From the NCBI RefSeq assembly GCF_002836945.1, contig NZ_NIJM01000022.1, positions 1-64,000 on the forward strand: a stretch of DNA of 64,000 nt, written 5' to 3'. Each line of letters begins with the position of its first letter. The first letter of the stretch is position 1. A program made the translations under genes and the position numbers. The notes under the pieces were generated by a model, which saw only the letters and a program-made list of their open reading frames with translations, was not told where the DNA came from and did no database searches. Origin of the DNA: Shewanella chilikensis (lineage in GTDB: Bacteria > Pseudomonadota > Gammaproteobacteria > Enterobacterales > Shewanellaceae). Positions 27,813 to 35,608 of the stretch are shown in pieces.

Positions 27813-28670
27813 GTGTTTCGTGGATTAAATGAGATAAAACAACATATTGAAGAAGGCAATCTGGACTATTTGCGCCAGCACATGCCGAAAGCCTGGTCCC
27901 AATATATGTTCAGGATAGAGAAAGACCCGGCCTGGCTTGAGATCATCTCTTATCTCAGAGCGAACGCCGTTATCAAGGACTATCAAATCTATTACCTTAT
28001 GTATTGCCGTGTGGCGTATTATTCCGAGCCGAAGCAGTTTACGCCGCTATTTGACATCATCAAAGTCAACGGCCCGGATGGCAGCTTGGTCGAAGACGAC
28101 CCTGAACATCTTTACCGGCTGTGTCACGATGTTTATCTCGGTTTTATTAGCGCGTTTATTTCAGTGGGTGGCCGTTTGGACCATAACCGGTTGTTGGAAT
28201 TGGTCTTTGCAGGAGAGTCTGACGCTTACGCCATTTTTAATTTTCTACTGCCCAGATACGCCTTCTCCCATAAGGCACTGGCTACGGCGGCGGCCTGTTT
28301 GTTTTACAATGAATACCATTTGAATGGAGCCGGTGAACAGGCTTTGGCTGCGTTGCTAAGTCGGGGCATAGCGTTGGATTACTGCTTTGATGATGACAGT
28401 GAATTCGGCGAATATGCTTGCTTGGCGGCGTTGATCTTCGGTCACAACCCAAAAAGGTTTAACCAGCTGTATGCCGATGGTGTCGAGCAGGCGCTTGTCG
28501 ACAGTTTCGATTGGTCGTTCTTGCTTACCGAGCATGAACTGACTCTTGAGCATATTGAAGCCCTTAAGCTGTTGTCCCTCAGCGCTACGTTACCCATAGA
28601 TGAGATTGGCGAATGCCTGTTAGAAAGAGAAGATGAAGCACTGCTGGCTGCTTTTGACTCCCTGCGCTGA
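27813..28670 (+). CDS. Hypothetical helical protein, 285 residues
   Basis: It begins MFRGLNEIKQHIEEGNLDYL from a GTG with GAGAGGA five bases upstream. The sequence is mostly amphipathic helices with repeated acidic patches, and includes paired-helix, ankyrin-like stretches such as GGRLDHNRLLELVFAGESDA. There is no signal peptide or membrane segment. It resembles the style of immunity and ankyrin-like proteins found beside polymorphic toxins, but I do not recognise the family. Confidence 0.7.
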   Translation: MFRGLNEIKQHIEEGNLDYLRQHMPKAWSQYMFRIEKDPAWLEIISYLRANAVIKDYQIYYLMYCRVAYYSEPKQFTPLFDIIKVNGPDGSLVEDDPEHLYRLCHDVYLGFISAFISVGGRLDHNRLLELVFAGESDAYAIFNFLLPRYAFSHKALATAAACLFYNEYHLNGAGEQALAALLSRGIALDYCFDDDSEFGEYACLAALIFGHNPKRFNQLYADGVEQALVDSFDWSFLLTEHELTLEHIEALKLLSLSATLPIDEIGECLLEREDEALLAAFDSLR

Positions 28671-28780
28671 TGTCTTGGGCTGAAGAACTTTATCAATCAC
28701 GGCGCGAATGGCTGTTGAGGCTGTGAGCGGGAAACTCTGGGTGTTGTAAGAAACTGCCGACTTTCAAGGAGCGAAAAAAT

Positions 28781-29449
28781 ATGAATCTACTGCTGCTCAG
28801 TAATCACCAAAGCGCAATCGGCCATAAGGCGCTAGCGTTTGTTATTGAGGCTTTGGGGCTTAAAGGACAAGTCGGTGGTTACATAGGTTCAGAGCCTGAC
28901 CCCGAGGAAGATTTCTACCGGCCAACACAGGCGTTTTATCAAGGCCTTGGCATAGGTCTCAACACCTACCTGGATTTTGAACAGGGCTTTAATGACACTG
29001 CGATGCAGACGTTGCTGGATAAGCCTTTAGTGCATCTCTCTGGCGGGGATACTTACCGTTTTTTACATGGATTGTATAGCCGCAATCAACAGCAGAAACT
29101 CAAGAGTTATGCTGCATCCGGACATCTCTTGGTTGGTGTCAGTGCCGGTGCCATGCTGCTGACCGCCAACATAGAAACCGCGGCGCTTTGTGGTGACAGC
29201 AATACAGTGGGCCTTGAAAACCTGAAGGCGCTGGGCTTGGCCGACCTTTTATTTGTGCCCCATGTGGTTCATTCGCAGAGCCGAGATCAATCCCATGGCC
29301 TCAGCCAAAAACAGCGTGCAAAGCAATTGGCTAAGCGGTATGGTTTGCCCGTTTATCTCTGCTCGGATGAAGACGCGCTGGCCATTATTGATGGCTATCT
29401 TCACTGTTTTGGCGCGCCGGAGATCATCCTGCCAGAGGCTATCGCCTGA
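28781..29449 (+). CDS. S51-family peptidase (dipeptidase E-like)
   Basis: A 222-residue serine peptidase of the S51/PepE family with a class-I-glutamine-amidotransferase-like fold. The nucleophile Ser121 is in GVSAGAMLL and His161 is in FVPHVVHS, matching the Ser120/His157 layout of PepE. The HLSGGDTYRFL motif precedes. PepE hydrolyses Asp-X dipeptides; this member may differ. RBS CAAGGAG. It lies among unrelated small genes. Confidence 0.85.
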   Translation: MNLLLLSNHQSAIGHKALAFVIEALGLKGQVGGYIGSEPDPEEDFYRPTQAFYQGLGIGLNTYLDFEQGFNDTAMQTLLDKPLVHLSGGDTYRFLHGLYSRNQQQKLKSYAASGHLLVGVSAGAMLLTANIETAALCGDSNTVGLENLKALGLADLLFVPHVVHSQSRDQSHGLSQKQRAKQLAKRYGLPVYLCSDEDALAIIDGYLHCFGAPEIILPEAIA

Positions 29450-29521
29450 GCCCTGCAGTGCAGCAGTGCCCGTTCATCGGGATGACAAATCCCATTTATT
29501 GGGGTAGTTTGAACATTATTG

Positions 29522-29872
29522 ATGGCTTATGCCAACAAGGCCTTAAGGAAGCAAGGCATCACCCAAGAGGAAGCAAGGATGGCAGCAGAACTGATCAAAT
29601 CGTCAATGACTACAGTGCAGAATGGAGTGGCCAAAGCCGATGGCAAAATCTCCTTGACCGGCAATGAACTCAAGTTTGTGCCTTTCAATCAGCAACTGGG
29701 GCTGGGGCCCTATACACTCAAGCGTGATGATATCTGCGCGGTAGAAAAGTGTCTGGCTACTGGCGGCGGTATTTTCCCCATATCGGCAGATGCGCTGCGG
29801 GTCATTCTCAATGATGGCAAGCGTTATGAGTTTATTCTGGCAGATACCTCAGAGTGGCTTACGCTGCTGTAA
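29522..29872 (+). CDS. Small GRAM/PH-like domain protein
   Basis: A 116-residue protein. After an N-terminal helix (EEARMAAELIKSSMT) it has the GRAM-type strand pattern: ISLTGNELKFVPFNQ, then LKRDDICAVEKCL, LRVILNDGKRYEFILAD and EWLTLL. GRAM domains often bind lipids or form adaptor modules. The ATG at 29522 is chosen; ribosome binding is weak and an internal Met at 29579 is possible. It may share a transcript with the following 101-residue gene. Confidence 0.65.
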   Translation: MAYANKALRKQGITQEEARMAAELIKSSMTTVQNGVAKADGKISLTGNELKFVPFNQQLGLGPYTLKRDDICAVEKCLATGGGIFPISADALRVILNDGKRYEFILADTSEWLTLL

Positions 29873-29916
29873 TTTTGTGCCTCTTTCGGTAAAAGCGGCA
29901 TAGTCGGGAGCTGGGT

Positions 29917-30222
29917 ATGAAAGTACTGACGATGGCTCAAGGGCAATGGTACCTGTTGGAGCATGAAGGGCTGTTATATCTGGACGTGCTTTGCCGACAT
30001 AGCAACCGCTTTATGATCCAGCTCAATGAGCGGGAAGTTGCAGAGTATCGCCGCTTCGGCAATCTATTTCTCGAGCAACTGGCCCGGAATATTCAATATG
30101 TAGTACCTATCCCTAAGGGGGCTCGCTCCAGTTTCCAGGGGCGGGATCAGCACCGTCAACTGGGGGAGTTGGTTACCACTGCCGAATGTGAATGGCTGGC
30201 GGCTAAAGAAGCTGAGCAGTGA
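29917..30222 (+). CDS. Hypothetical protein, 101 residues
   Basis: A small soluble protein, MKVLTMAQGQWYLLEHEGLLYLD at the start, with alternating strands and a helical C-terminus. Its N-terminal half reads like a compact beta-sheet (YLLEHEGLLYLDVLC, RFMIQLNEREV). No motif is recognised. Its stop codon overlaps the start of a 38-codon ORF through GTGA. Confidence 0.65.
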   Translation: MKVLTMAQGQWYLLEHEGLLYLDVLCRHSNRFMIQLNEREVAEYRRFGNLFLEQLARNIQYVVPIPKGARSSFQGRDQHRQLGELVTTAECEWLAAKEAEQ

Positions 30223-30335
30223 CTACCAGAGAAACAGCCTCAAAAAAAGATTTTATCAGGAAAGCCGTGCAAGCCGTATTTAAGCAAACCGAGGGCGATT
30301 ACCTCGAGGCCGTTATTGAAGTAGCGGGGCAGTAG
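30219..30335 (+). CDS. 38-codon micro-ORF overlapping the 101-residue gene
   Basis: It starts at a GTG overlapping the preceding TGA (GTGA) and reads MTTRETASKKDFIRKAVQAV, then FKQTEGDYLEAVIEVAGQ. The four-base overlap favours coupled translation. The peptide is helix-rich and charged. Function unknown; it could equally be a truncated remnant of a longer protein. Confidence 0.45.
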   Translation: MTTRETASKKDFIRKAVQAVFKQTEGDYLEAVIEVAGQ

Positions 30336-30619
30336 CTTGCTGTGATGAACGAATTCGGCAGTGACAGCCTGACTTATGGTGGTGGGCTTTGTTATCGGAA
30401 GATATTTCCGGAAAAATACTCATACTGTTGCGGCGATTTTTGGGGCTCAGCGAATAGCTGGTGTGTCTCTCGGGATTGCAATCATGCTATCAAAGGCCGC
30501 ATAATCGAATACGGCCTTGCCCAGGCTTCATGCCGATACCTAAAGGCTTTCAAAACAAGGTCACGGAAAACCCAAGGTTTTGTGACAGTTATTCTGATAG
30601 GAAAAGGAATTTTACCTCA
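30336..30619. other. 284-bp gap before the immunity-like gene
   Basis: A frame is open on the plus strand here, but it runs into the next gene in another frame and has no sensible composition. I see no feature beyond the AAAAGGAA purine run before the next gene. Confidence 0.4.
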
Positions 30620-31201
30620 ATGCTTCTGCAATCTTTTATCGACCATCTGCCACCCGGCGCAGATATCAAATCAGTATCGGCGCCAACTCTTGCCAAATAT
30701 CGGGACCATTTGCCCGAGTGCTTATTGGAACTGTGGCAACAACATGGCTTTGGCCACTATGGTGATGGTTTAATCCAACTTATTGATCCGGATGAATACC
30801 TGGACAATCTCTGGGGCTGGCTGATGTTGGATGAAGACATGAGTCGCATCCCGTTCGCTATCAGCTGTTTTGGCGACATTTTTTATTATCGGCTCCTTAG
30901 CGATGAAGGGGATGAAGATATCGCCTTTATCGATCCCCACACTTCGCAGACAGATGTGCTCACCTGGAGCATGGAAGACTTCTTCAATGACTGGTGTTGT
31001 GACGATGAAGTGCAAACCAGCTTCTTCAGGAAGAAGGAACTTCAACAAGTCAGCGATCAGCAAGGCAAGCTGCAGCCGAACCAGATCTACTTTTACACCC
31101 CGGCACTGCGTCTCGGGGGAGAGCCTGCCCCTGATAAGACTCAAAGAGGCGATGCCAGAGTGCAACTGGACTTCTTGCTGCAGTTGGCACTGGAAGCCTA
31201 A
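30620..31201 (+). CDS. Tdi1-like T6SS-type immunity protein (GAD-like + DUF1851)
   Basis: A 193-residue protein. The N-terminal GAD-like domain shows LPECLLELWQQHGFG then YGDGLIQLIDPDEY. The C-terminal part matches the Tdi1 immunity (DUF1851) pattern: LQPNQIYFYTPALRLGGEP, then a closing LDFLLQLALEA. Family members neutralise type VI secretion DNase effectors in the producer's cytosol. No toxin, Rhs, VgrG or PAAR gene is in this window, so it is an orphan immunity gene. The ATG at 30620 is used; the longer open frame upstream is not convincing. Confidence 0.78.
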   Translation: MLLQSFIDHLPPGADIKSVSAPTLAKYRDHLPECLLELWQQHGFGHYGDGLIQLIDPDEYLDNLWGWLMLDEDMSRIPFAISCFGDIFYYRLLSDEGDEDIAFIDPHTSQTDVLTWSMEDFFNDWCCDDEVQTSFFRKKELQQVSDQQGKLQPNQIYFYTPALRLGGEPAPDKTQRGDARVQLDFLLQLALEA

Positions 31202-31478
31202 CCGCGAGAGCAGGATGAGAAATTGAACCGGGTAGCGGTCATAGTTTACTGCCGGGTCTGTTTGTATACGCTCGGCAAGCTGGTTTTGTCGGCGCACTGG
31301 GCCATGTTTATCGATTCCCCCTCCATGCTTGGCGTTGTTACGCTCGCGCTGGGTTGTTGCATAATCATCAACTGATTTGCCGCACCATATCTGTTCTGTG
31401 GTGCCGAGCAGCAAGTGGGACAAAACGCCGGATAGATAAATCGATATAGTGGAAAAGTGAGCCAAGCAGAGAGTTCTT
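31202..31478. other. 277-bp gap after the immunity-like gene
   Basis: No convincing gene. On the minus strand, part of the region reads like a coding relic (GTTEQIWCGKSVDDYATTQR) but the frame is shared with an antisense shadow of the immunity gene. Not called. Confidence 0.35.
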
Positions 31479-31904
31479 ATGTTTGCCCATTTGTTTCGAA
31501 AACGAAAAATAAGGCAATATGCCCGTAAGCTATCCAGGGATTTGCTAAAGCATTATGGCAAGAAGAGATATTATTCCAGAAATCAGCTGGAAAGGGCCTT
31601 AATCAGACAAAAGCTCGGGCGTCCTCCTAAAGCCTATGATAGCAATGGCAGGATTTCGACCAACGAATATTATGCCTATGCCATGTACTGCTCACCGGCC
31701 GAGTTTTCCCGTATTTCGATGCAACCATCCATAACTCAAGGTCCCAGTGAGCCGGACTATGGTCAACTGAGAAGGGAAGCTGCGGAGGTTATCTTTGGTC
31801 GGCCACAGGATTTTTCTGTCGCTTGCCTGCATGATGCCTGTACAGGCCATAGTGCAGCGGAAACCGCCGCTGCGGATCCGGGGTATGATTCTGGCGGTGA
31901 TTAA
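31479..31904 (+). CDS. Hypothetical basic protein, 141 residues (DUF6559-like?)
   Basis: It starts MFAHLFRKRKIRQYARKLSR, very basic, continues with YYSRNQLERALIRQKLG and NEYYAYAMYCSPAEF, then DYGQLRREAAEVIFG, and ends in a disordered acidic tail. The middle resembles the DUF6559 family as I remember it; this is unverified. Lipid- or RNA-binding through the basic N-terminus is possible. Confidence 0.6.
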   Translation: MFAHLFRKRKIRQYARKLSRDLLKHYGKKRYYSRNQLERALIRQKLGRPPKAYDSNGRISTNEYYAYAMYCSPAEFSRISMQPSITQGPSEPDYGQLRREAAEVIFGRPQDFSVACLHDACTGHSAAETAAADPGYDSGGD

Positions 31905-32011
31905 GCTAGTTGGCCTTTGCTTCAGTGATAACTTCTCTTGGTTGACGGTTCGTTCGGCGAATGCCGTAAACCGGGTCAAAGAATGAGAAGCTTATACGCA
32001 GGGAGAGGGCA

Positions 32012-32353
32012 ATGCCGGAACTATTGATCCAGCTTGTGCTGGGTTTTGCGCTGCTGACGGGCGTTTTGGGCTGGTTTGCCTTGATGTTTGCCTCGCTTCC
32101 CGGCGCCGAGCTGCATCGCAGTTTGTCTATGCGTCTGGTGCGAGGGTTGTTTTACAGCTATCCCCTTTGGGTGTTGGTGCCGGTATATCAGCTTAAATAC
32201 ACCTTGGTGGCAAGCTCAGTGGATTTGCTTTGGGGGATAGTCCCAATGCTGCCTTTGCTGTTGGTTTGGTTGATATTTACCCTTCAGGGGCGGGAGCTTA
32301 AACGGCGGCAACAATTAAAAGCGGTATCAAAGCCCACGACCAAACAGGAGTAG
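32012..32353 (+). CDS. Small inner-membrane protein, 113 residues
   Basis: Three hydrophobic segments, around residues 4-26, 44-62 and 70-90, followed by a basic cytoplasmic tail (GRELKRRQQLKAVSKPTT). The second loop carries the charged helix LHRSLSMRLVRGLF. The initiator ATG has GGGAGAGGG in front. No family is recognised. Confidence 0.65.
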   Translation: MPELLIQLVLGFALLTGVLGWFALMFASLPGAELHRSLSMRLVRGLFYSYPLWVLVPVYQLKYTLVASSVDLLWGIVPMLPLLLVWLIFTLQGRELKRRQQLKAVSKPTTKQE

Positions 32354-32451
32354 AAGGGCAAATATGGCTAAACCAGAGGCTGTTAATGCCCAAGTGATAC
32401 CCATAGCCCATCGATACCCGCAAGAGTGGCCTAACAATCAAGGAGGTTTAG

Positions 32452-32859
32452 ATGGTGACTATCGCCGAGCTGCAAGCTTTTATCGAACGCGAGCTGCCAC
32501 ATAGCGGCATTGTGATTGAACATCTGGGAGATAAGTCGGCTAGAGTGCGTAAGCCGATAACTCAGGCGCACTTGCGCCCCGGTGGTACTGTCTCTGGGCC
32601 GACCATGATGGAGCTGGCGGATATTGCCATCTATGTCGCCTTGCTGGGGGAAATAGGCATAGTGCCTCTGGCGGTAACCACTAACCTGAATATCAACTTC
32701 CTGCGTAAACCCAGCGCCGAGTGTGACATAGTTGCCGATTGTAGGCTGCTGAAACTGGGTAAATCCCTGGCGATTGCCGAAGTGTCTGTGTTTTCAGATG
32801 GACACAGCGAAGTTGTGGCTCATGCCGTGGGCACTTATTCCATTCCGCCGACGAACTAG
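32452..32859 (+). CDS. PaaI-type hotdog-fold thioesterase
   Basis: A 135-residue acyl-CoA thioesterase of the PaaI branch. It has LRPGGTVSGPTMMELADIAI, with the helix residues that normally hold the catalytic acid, then TNLNINFLRKPS and CRLLKLGKSLAIAEV. The ATG follows AAGGAGG. A stretch in frame after its stop codon stays open for over 50 codons but is not counted as coding. Confidence 0.85.
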   Translation: MVTIAELQAFIERELPHSGIVIEHLGDKSARVRKPITQAHLRPGGTVSGPTMMELADIAIYVALLGEIGIVPLAVTTNLNINFLRKPSAECDIVADCRLLKLGKSLAIAEVSVFSDGHSEVVAHAVGTYSIPPTN

Positions 32860-33113
32860 CCGCTAACTCCATTCAAAAATTGTTGCAGCCCTTGTGACTC
32901 TATCCTTCCTCGGGCTTTGGTCCTGTTCAATGCCGAACTCGATAACTGTGATGTATTGTTTTTTGGGCCTTCTGCATCCAGGGAGTATCTGCAACCTGAC
33001 CAAGTATTTTCTGGATAGGTGCTTGCCTACTTCATCTAGTTTGCGACTCAGTCATGAAACGGCTTCAATAAAATTAAAAAGGCTCCTTTTGGAGCCTTTT
33101 GGCTTATCTAAGG
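32860..33113. other. Spacer between the thioesterase and the TonB receptor
   Basis: The two genes converge here. Apart from the bidirectional terminator at 33077-33101 nothing is recognised. Confidence 0.5.
33077..33101 (-). terminator. Terminator of the TonB receptor gene
   Basis: AAAAGGCTCC / GGAGCCTTTT with a 4-base loop lies 13 bases beyond the receptor stop. Read on the minus strand it is followed by TTAATTTTAT. It could also end transcripts from the thioesterase side. Confidence 0.88.
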
Positions 33114-35165
33114 CTAAAACTGGTAGGTGACAGAGACCCCAAAGTTACGGGGATCGACTATCGCCGCATAGCCATCCGGGTAGTTACGGGCTGCCGGAGA
33201 GCGACTCAACACGGCTTTCTCATCAAAGGCGTTGTTGACGAAGGCGTTGAAGATCCAGTTGTCTGTCTCATAATTGAGCGACATACGTGCCAGCACATAG
33301 TCACCGGCAACTCGTTCCTCTGTGTTCTCAAAGTCACCATAGTACTCACCGACATAGTTGGCGGAGACACTGAAGGTAAGCTGATCTGTCAGCCAATACT
33401 GGGCACCGAGATTGGCGGTCGTTGAGGGGGCCGAATCCAGTTCATTGCCCTTGGCAGAGGCATAACCTTCTCCAGGTTCCTTGATTTCCGAACTCAGCAG
33501 CCCAAGGCCGCCGTGCAGGCGCAGATCCCGGGTCAGCATGGCTGAGGCTTCAAACTCGGCACCATAGGTAATCACCTTGTCCATGTTGATAACCCGTCTG
33601 GCAGAACCTGTGGCCTGATATCCGTCGTAGTCGTTGTAGAACAGGTTGGCGCTCAGGTTGATATTACCGCCATCCAGGCTGGTTCTCAGCCCAAGTTCAT
33701 AGGCGTTAACGTACTCTTCATCGTAGAAGTAGAACTCATTCTCCGGAAAGCCTATCGCCGCACCGGCGGCGTTGTAGCCACGGCGACCGCTTAAGGAGAC
33801 TGTGGTCTCGGCATTGATATCGTATTGCAGCACCAGTTTGGGCAACTTGATGGTCTTGCTGTTGTCCAGGGTGTCTTCTATGGGCGTTTGCGGCTGCTTC
33901 ATCCAGAAGTTACGCAGCTGGGATTCCCGTTCGACCCGGCCTCCGGCAGTGATCCTGAAGTCGTCGGTGACGTTATAGGTAAATTCGCCGAAAACCGCCT
34001 TGGAGTCACTATTGTCGTCGCCGCGATAAACTGAACCACCGATACTGTTGAAGTCTTGATCGCGCTTGAAATAGTAGAGGCCGATAAAGCCGCTGTAGAG
34101 TTCGCTGTTAAGGCCAAAATGCAGCTTGGTTTCAGCCGTGGTGTTGGACTCCTCCATACTCACCACTTGCTCGGTAGCAGGATCCTTGTCATAAGTATCC
34201 ATCACCCAGTTGTAGTTCATTCTGGCCAGCAAGAAGTCGACCGAGAAATTGTCACTGATCCTGTAGTCCAGCTTAATGCTGCCGGTATCTGATTCAGTGT
34301 CCATGTTTCTGGGATTGATGGGCTGATACTTCCAGGGATCGTCACCACTGAAGTATTGCCGTCCCGTATTGCCGCGCTCATGGTTTTTGGCATAACTGAG
34401 CATGGCCTTGAGGCCGTCAATAGCTGCGGGCTCCCACAGGAGTTTGGCTCTTATTCTGTCTGTGTTGAGCTTATTCAGATCAAAGCCCGGCGGGTTAGCT
34501 TCATGGATAACAGGGTTGGCGTAAGTTTCACCATCGGTATGCTGCGCCGACAGGCGAAAGGCCAGCTCATCTTCAATCAAAGGGCCGGAGATAGCGGCGG
34601 CCGAGTCTATATATTGGCTCTCACTGCGATAACCCACCCGAGCGGCACCCTGCCAGTCAAAAGTCGGATCCTTGGTCTTGATAAACATGGCGCCGCCTAT
34701 GCTGTTGCGGCCATTGCTGGTGGATTGGGGACCACGAAACACTTCAATCTGCTCTATGTCCCACATGCCGGTATCGCCGGTCAAATCCGCCATAAAAGGT
34801 TCTGCCACTCCATCGGTTATGGTAGATACCCGGGTCTTGGCGCCGCCGGAAACCCCACTAAAGCCGGTGGCGGCGCCGTTACCGGAAACCCCACGGATAT
34901 TGGGCATCTGCCCGGACAGCACTACCAGGTTGGGGATTTCAGAGATGGCGTCGTGCACCGACAGGTATTGCAGTGTCTTAAGCTGCTCTTCCGTGATGAC
35001 AGATACAGATGAACTCACGTCTTTCAATGATTTCTCTGTCTTTTCCCCCAAAACGACAATTTTTTCGATTGATTGATTTCCGCGCTCGACAGCATCGTCG
35101 GCAAAGGCCGGTGATGCCAGCATAGCGAGCAGCAGGGCGTTGAGCTTAAACGTGTAGCTAGGCAT
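33114..35165 (-). CDS. TonB-dependent outer-membrane receptor
   Basis: A 683-residue receptor with signal peptide FKLNALLLAMLASPAFA, a TonB-box-like EKIVVLGEK, and a plug domain (VSVITEEQLKTLQYLSV, then NIRGVSGNGA and EVFRGPQSTSNGRNSIGG). The remainder is a beta-barrel ending GVSVTYQF with the C-terminal aromatic needed for BAM. A Fur box lies about 90 bases upstream, so it is expected to be induced by iron limitation and to import an iron complex. The ligand cannot be read from the sequence, and no siderophore biosynthesis genes are next to it. Confidence 0.92.
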   Translation of the reverse strand: MPSYTFKLNALLLAMLASPAFADDAVERGNQSIEKIVVLGEKTEKSLKDVSSSVSVITEEQLKTLQYLSVHDAISEIPNLVVLSGQMPNIRGVSGNGAATGFSGVSGGAKTRVSTITDGVAEPFMADLTGDTGMWDIEQIEVFRGPQSTSNGRNSIGGAMFIKTKDPTFDWQGAARVGYRSESQYIDSAAAISGPLIEDELAFRLSAQHTDGETYANPVIHEANPPGFDLNKLNTDRIRAKLLWEPAAIDGLKAMLSYAKNHERGNTGRQYFSGDDPWKYQPINPRNMDTESDTGSIKLDYRISDNFSVDFLLARMNYNWVMDTYDKDPATEQVVSMEESNTTAETKLHFGLNSELYSGFIGLYYFKRDQDFNSIGGSVYRGDDNSDSKAVFGEFTYNVTDDFRITAGGRVERESQLRNFWMKQPQTPIEDTLDNSKTIKLPKLVLQYDINAETTVSLSGRRGYNAAGAAIGFPENEFYFYDEEYVNAYELGLRTSLDGGNINLSANLFYNDYDGYQATGSARRVINMDKVITYGAEFEASAMLTRDLRLHGGLGLLSSEIKEPGEGYASAKGNELDSAPSTTANLGAQYWLTDQLTFSVSANYVGEYYGDFENTEERVAGDYVLARMSLNYETDNWIFNAFVNNAFDEKAVLSRSPAARNYPDGYAAIVDPRNFGVSVTYQF

Positions 35166-35255
35166 GAGTATCTGTCCTGATTAACAAATGAAGCGATTGA
35201 GAAAATAAGCGTTAAGTGGGGGCAAATTTATAGATATGAAATTACGATCGCAAGT

Positions 35256-35274
35256 GATAATTATTATCATTTGA
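35256..35274 (-). promoter_or_regulatory. Fur box upstream of the TonB receptor gene
   Basis: GATAATTATTATCATTTGA matches 15 of 19 positions of the classical Fur consensus. It is placed 90-110 bases before the receptor start and would repress it when iron is plentiful. Confidence 0.82.
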
Positions 35275-35280
35275 TAAAAT

Positions 35281-35608
35281 GTGATCGAATGCAGGGGTAC
35301 TTTTATCTAACCGGGACAAAATGGATACACGAAATGAGTGGCCGCAGACGTTGGAATAGATGGGGCAAGTATCTGAGCGCTCACAAGGTGAGTTGCCAGG
35401 GTTAAGTTTGCTCTTTGAGGGAAGATATGAACAAAAGGCTTGCCGCCGCTTTGATAATCCGGCCTTTACAATTAACCGGGCGCAGTTGAGGTTTACGGCT
35501 ACTTGAAGGCCACACTCCGGATAAGTGAGCATGGCTTACCTGAGGGGGGTATAGTCGTTTGGCGCCCGAACTCCATTTCGGGCCAGGCCCAAGGAGAACA
35601 GACAGCTA
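35281..35608 (+). pseudogene. Possible remnant of an AraC-type regulator gene
   Basis: One plus-strand frame reads MDTRNEWPQTLE, a stop, then MGQVSERSQGELPGLSLLFE and GRYEQKACRRFDNPAFTINR before stopping again. This resembles the N-terminal domain of PchR-like AraC regulators, which are often paired with a Fur-controlled receptor. Stops interrupt it and the DNA-binding domain is absent. The identification is tentative. Confidence 0.25.

Noticed and set aside
30342..30773. 143-codon open frame overlapping the immunity-like gene
   Set aside because: Cys-rich and low in coding character; no ribosome binding site; it overlaps the much better 193-residue frame.
30770..31465. Minus-strand 231-codon frame opposite the immunity gene
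   Set aside because: Mostly antisense to a better plus-strand gene. The non-overlapping part has protein-like composition but no known motif.
33114..35165. A full siderophore uptake or biosynthesis cluster around the TonB receptor
   Set aside because: No siderophore synthesis, ABC importer or reductase genes are adjacent; the esterase at 26.6 kb is too distant to be linked.
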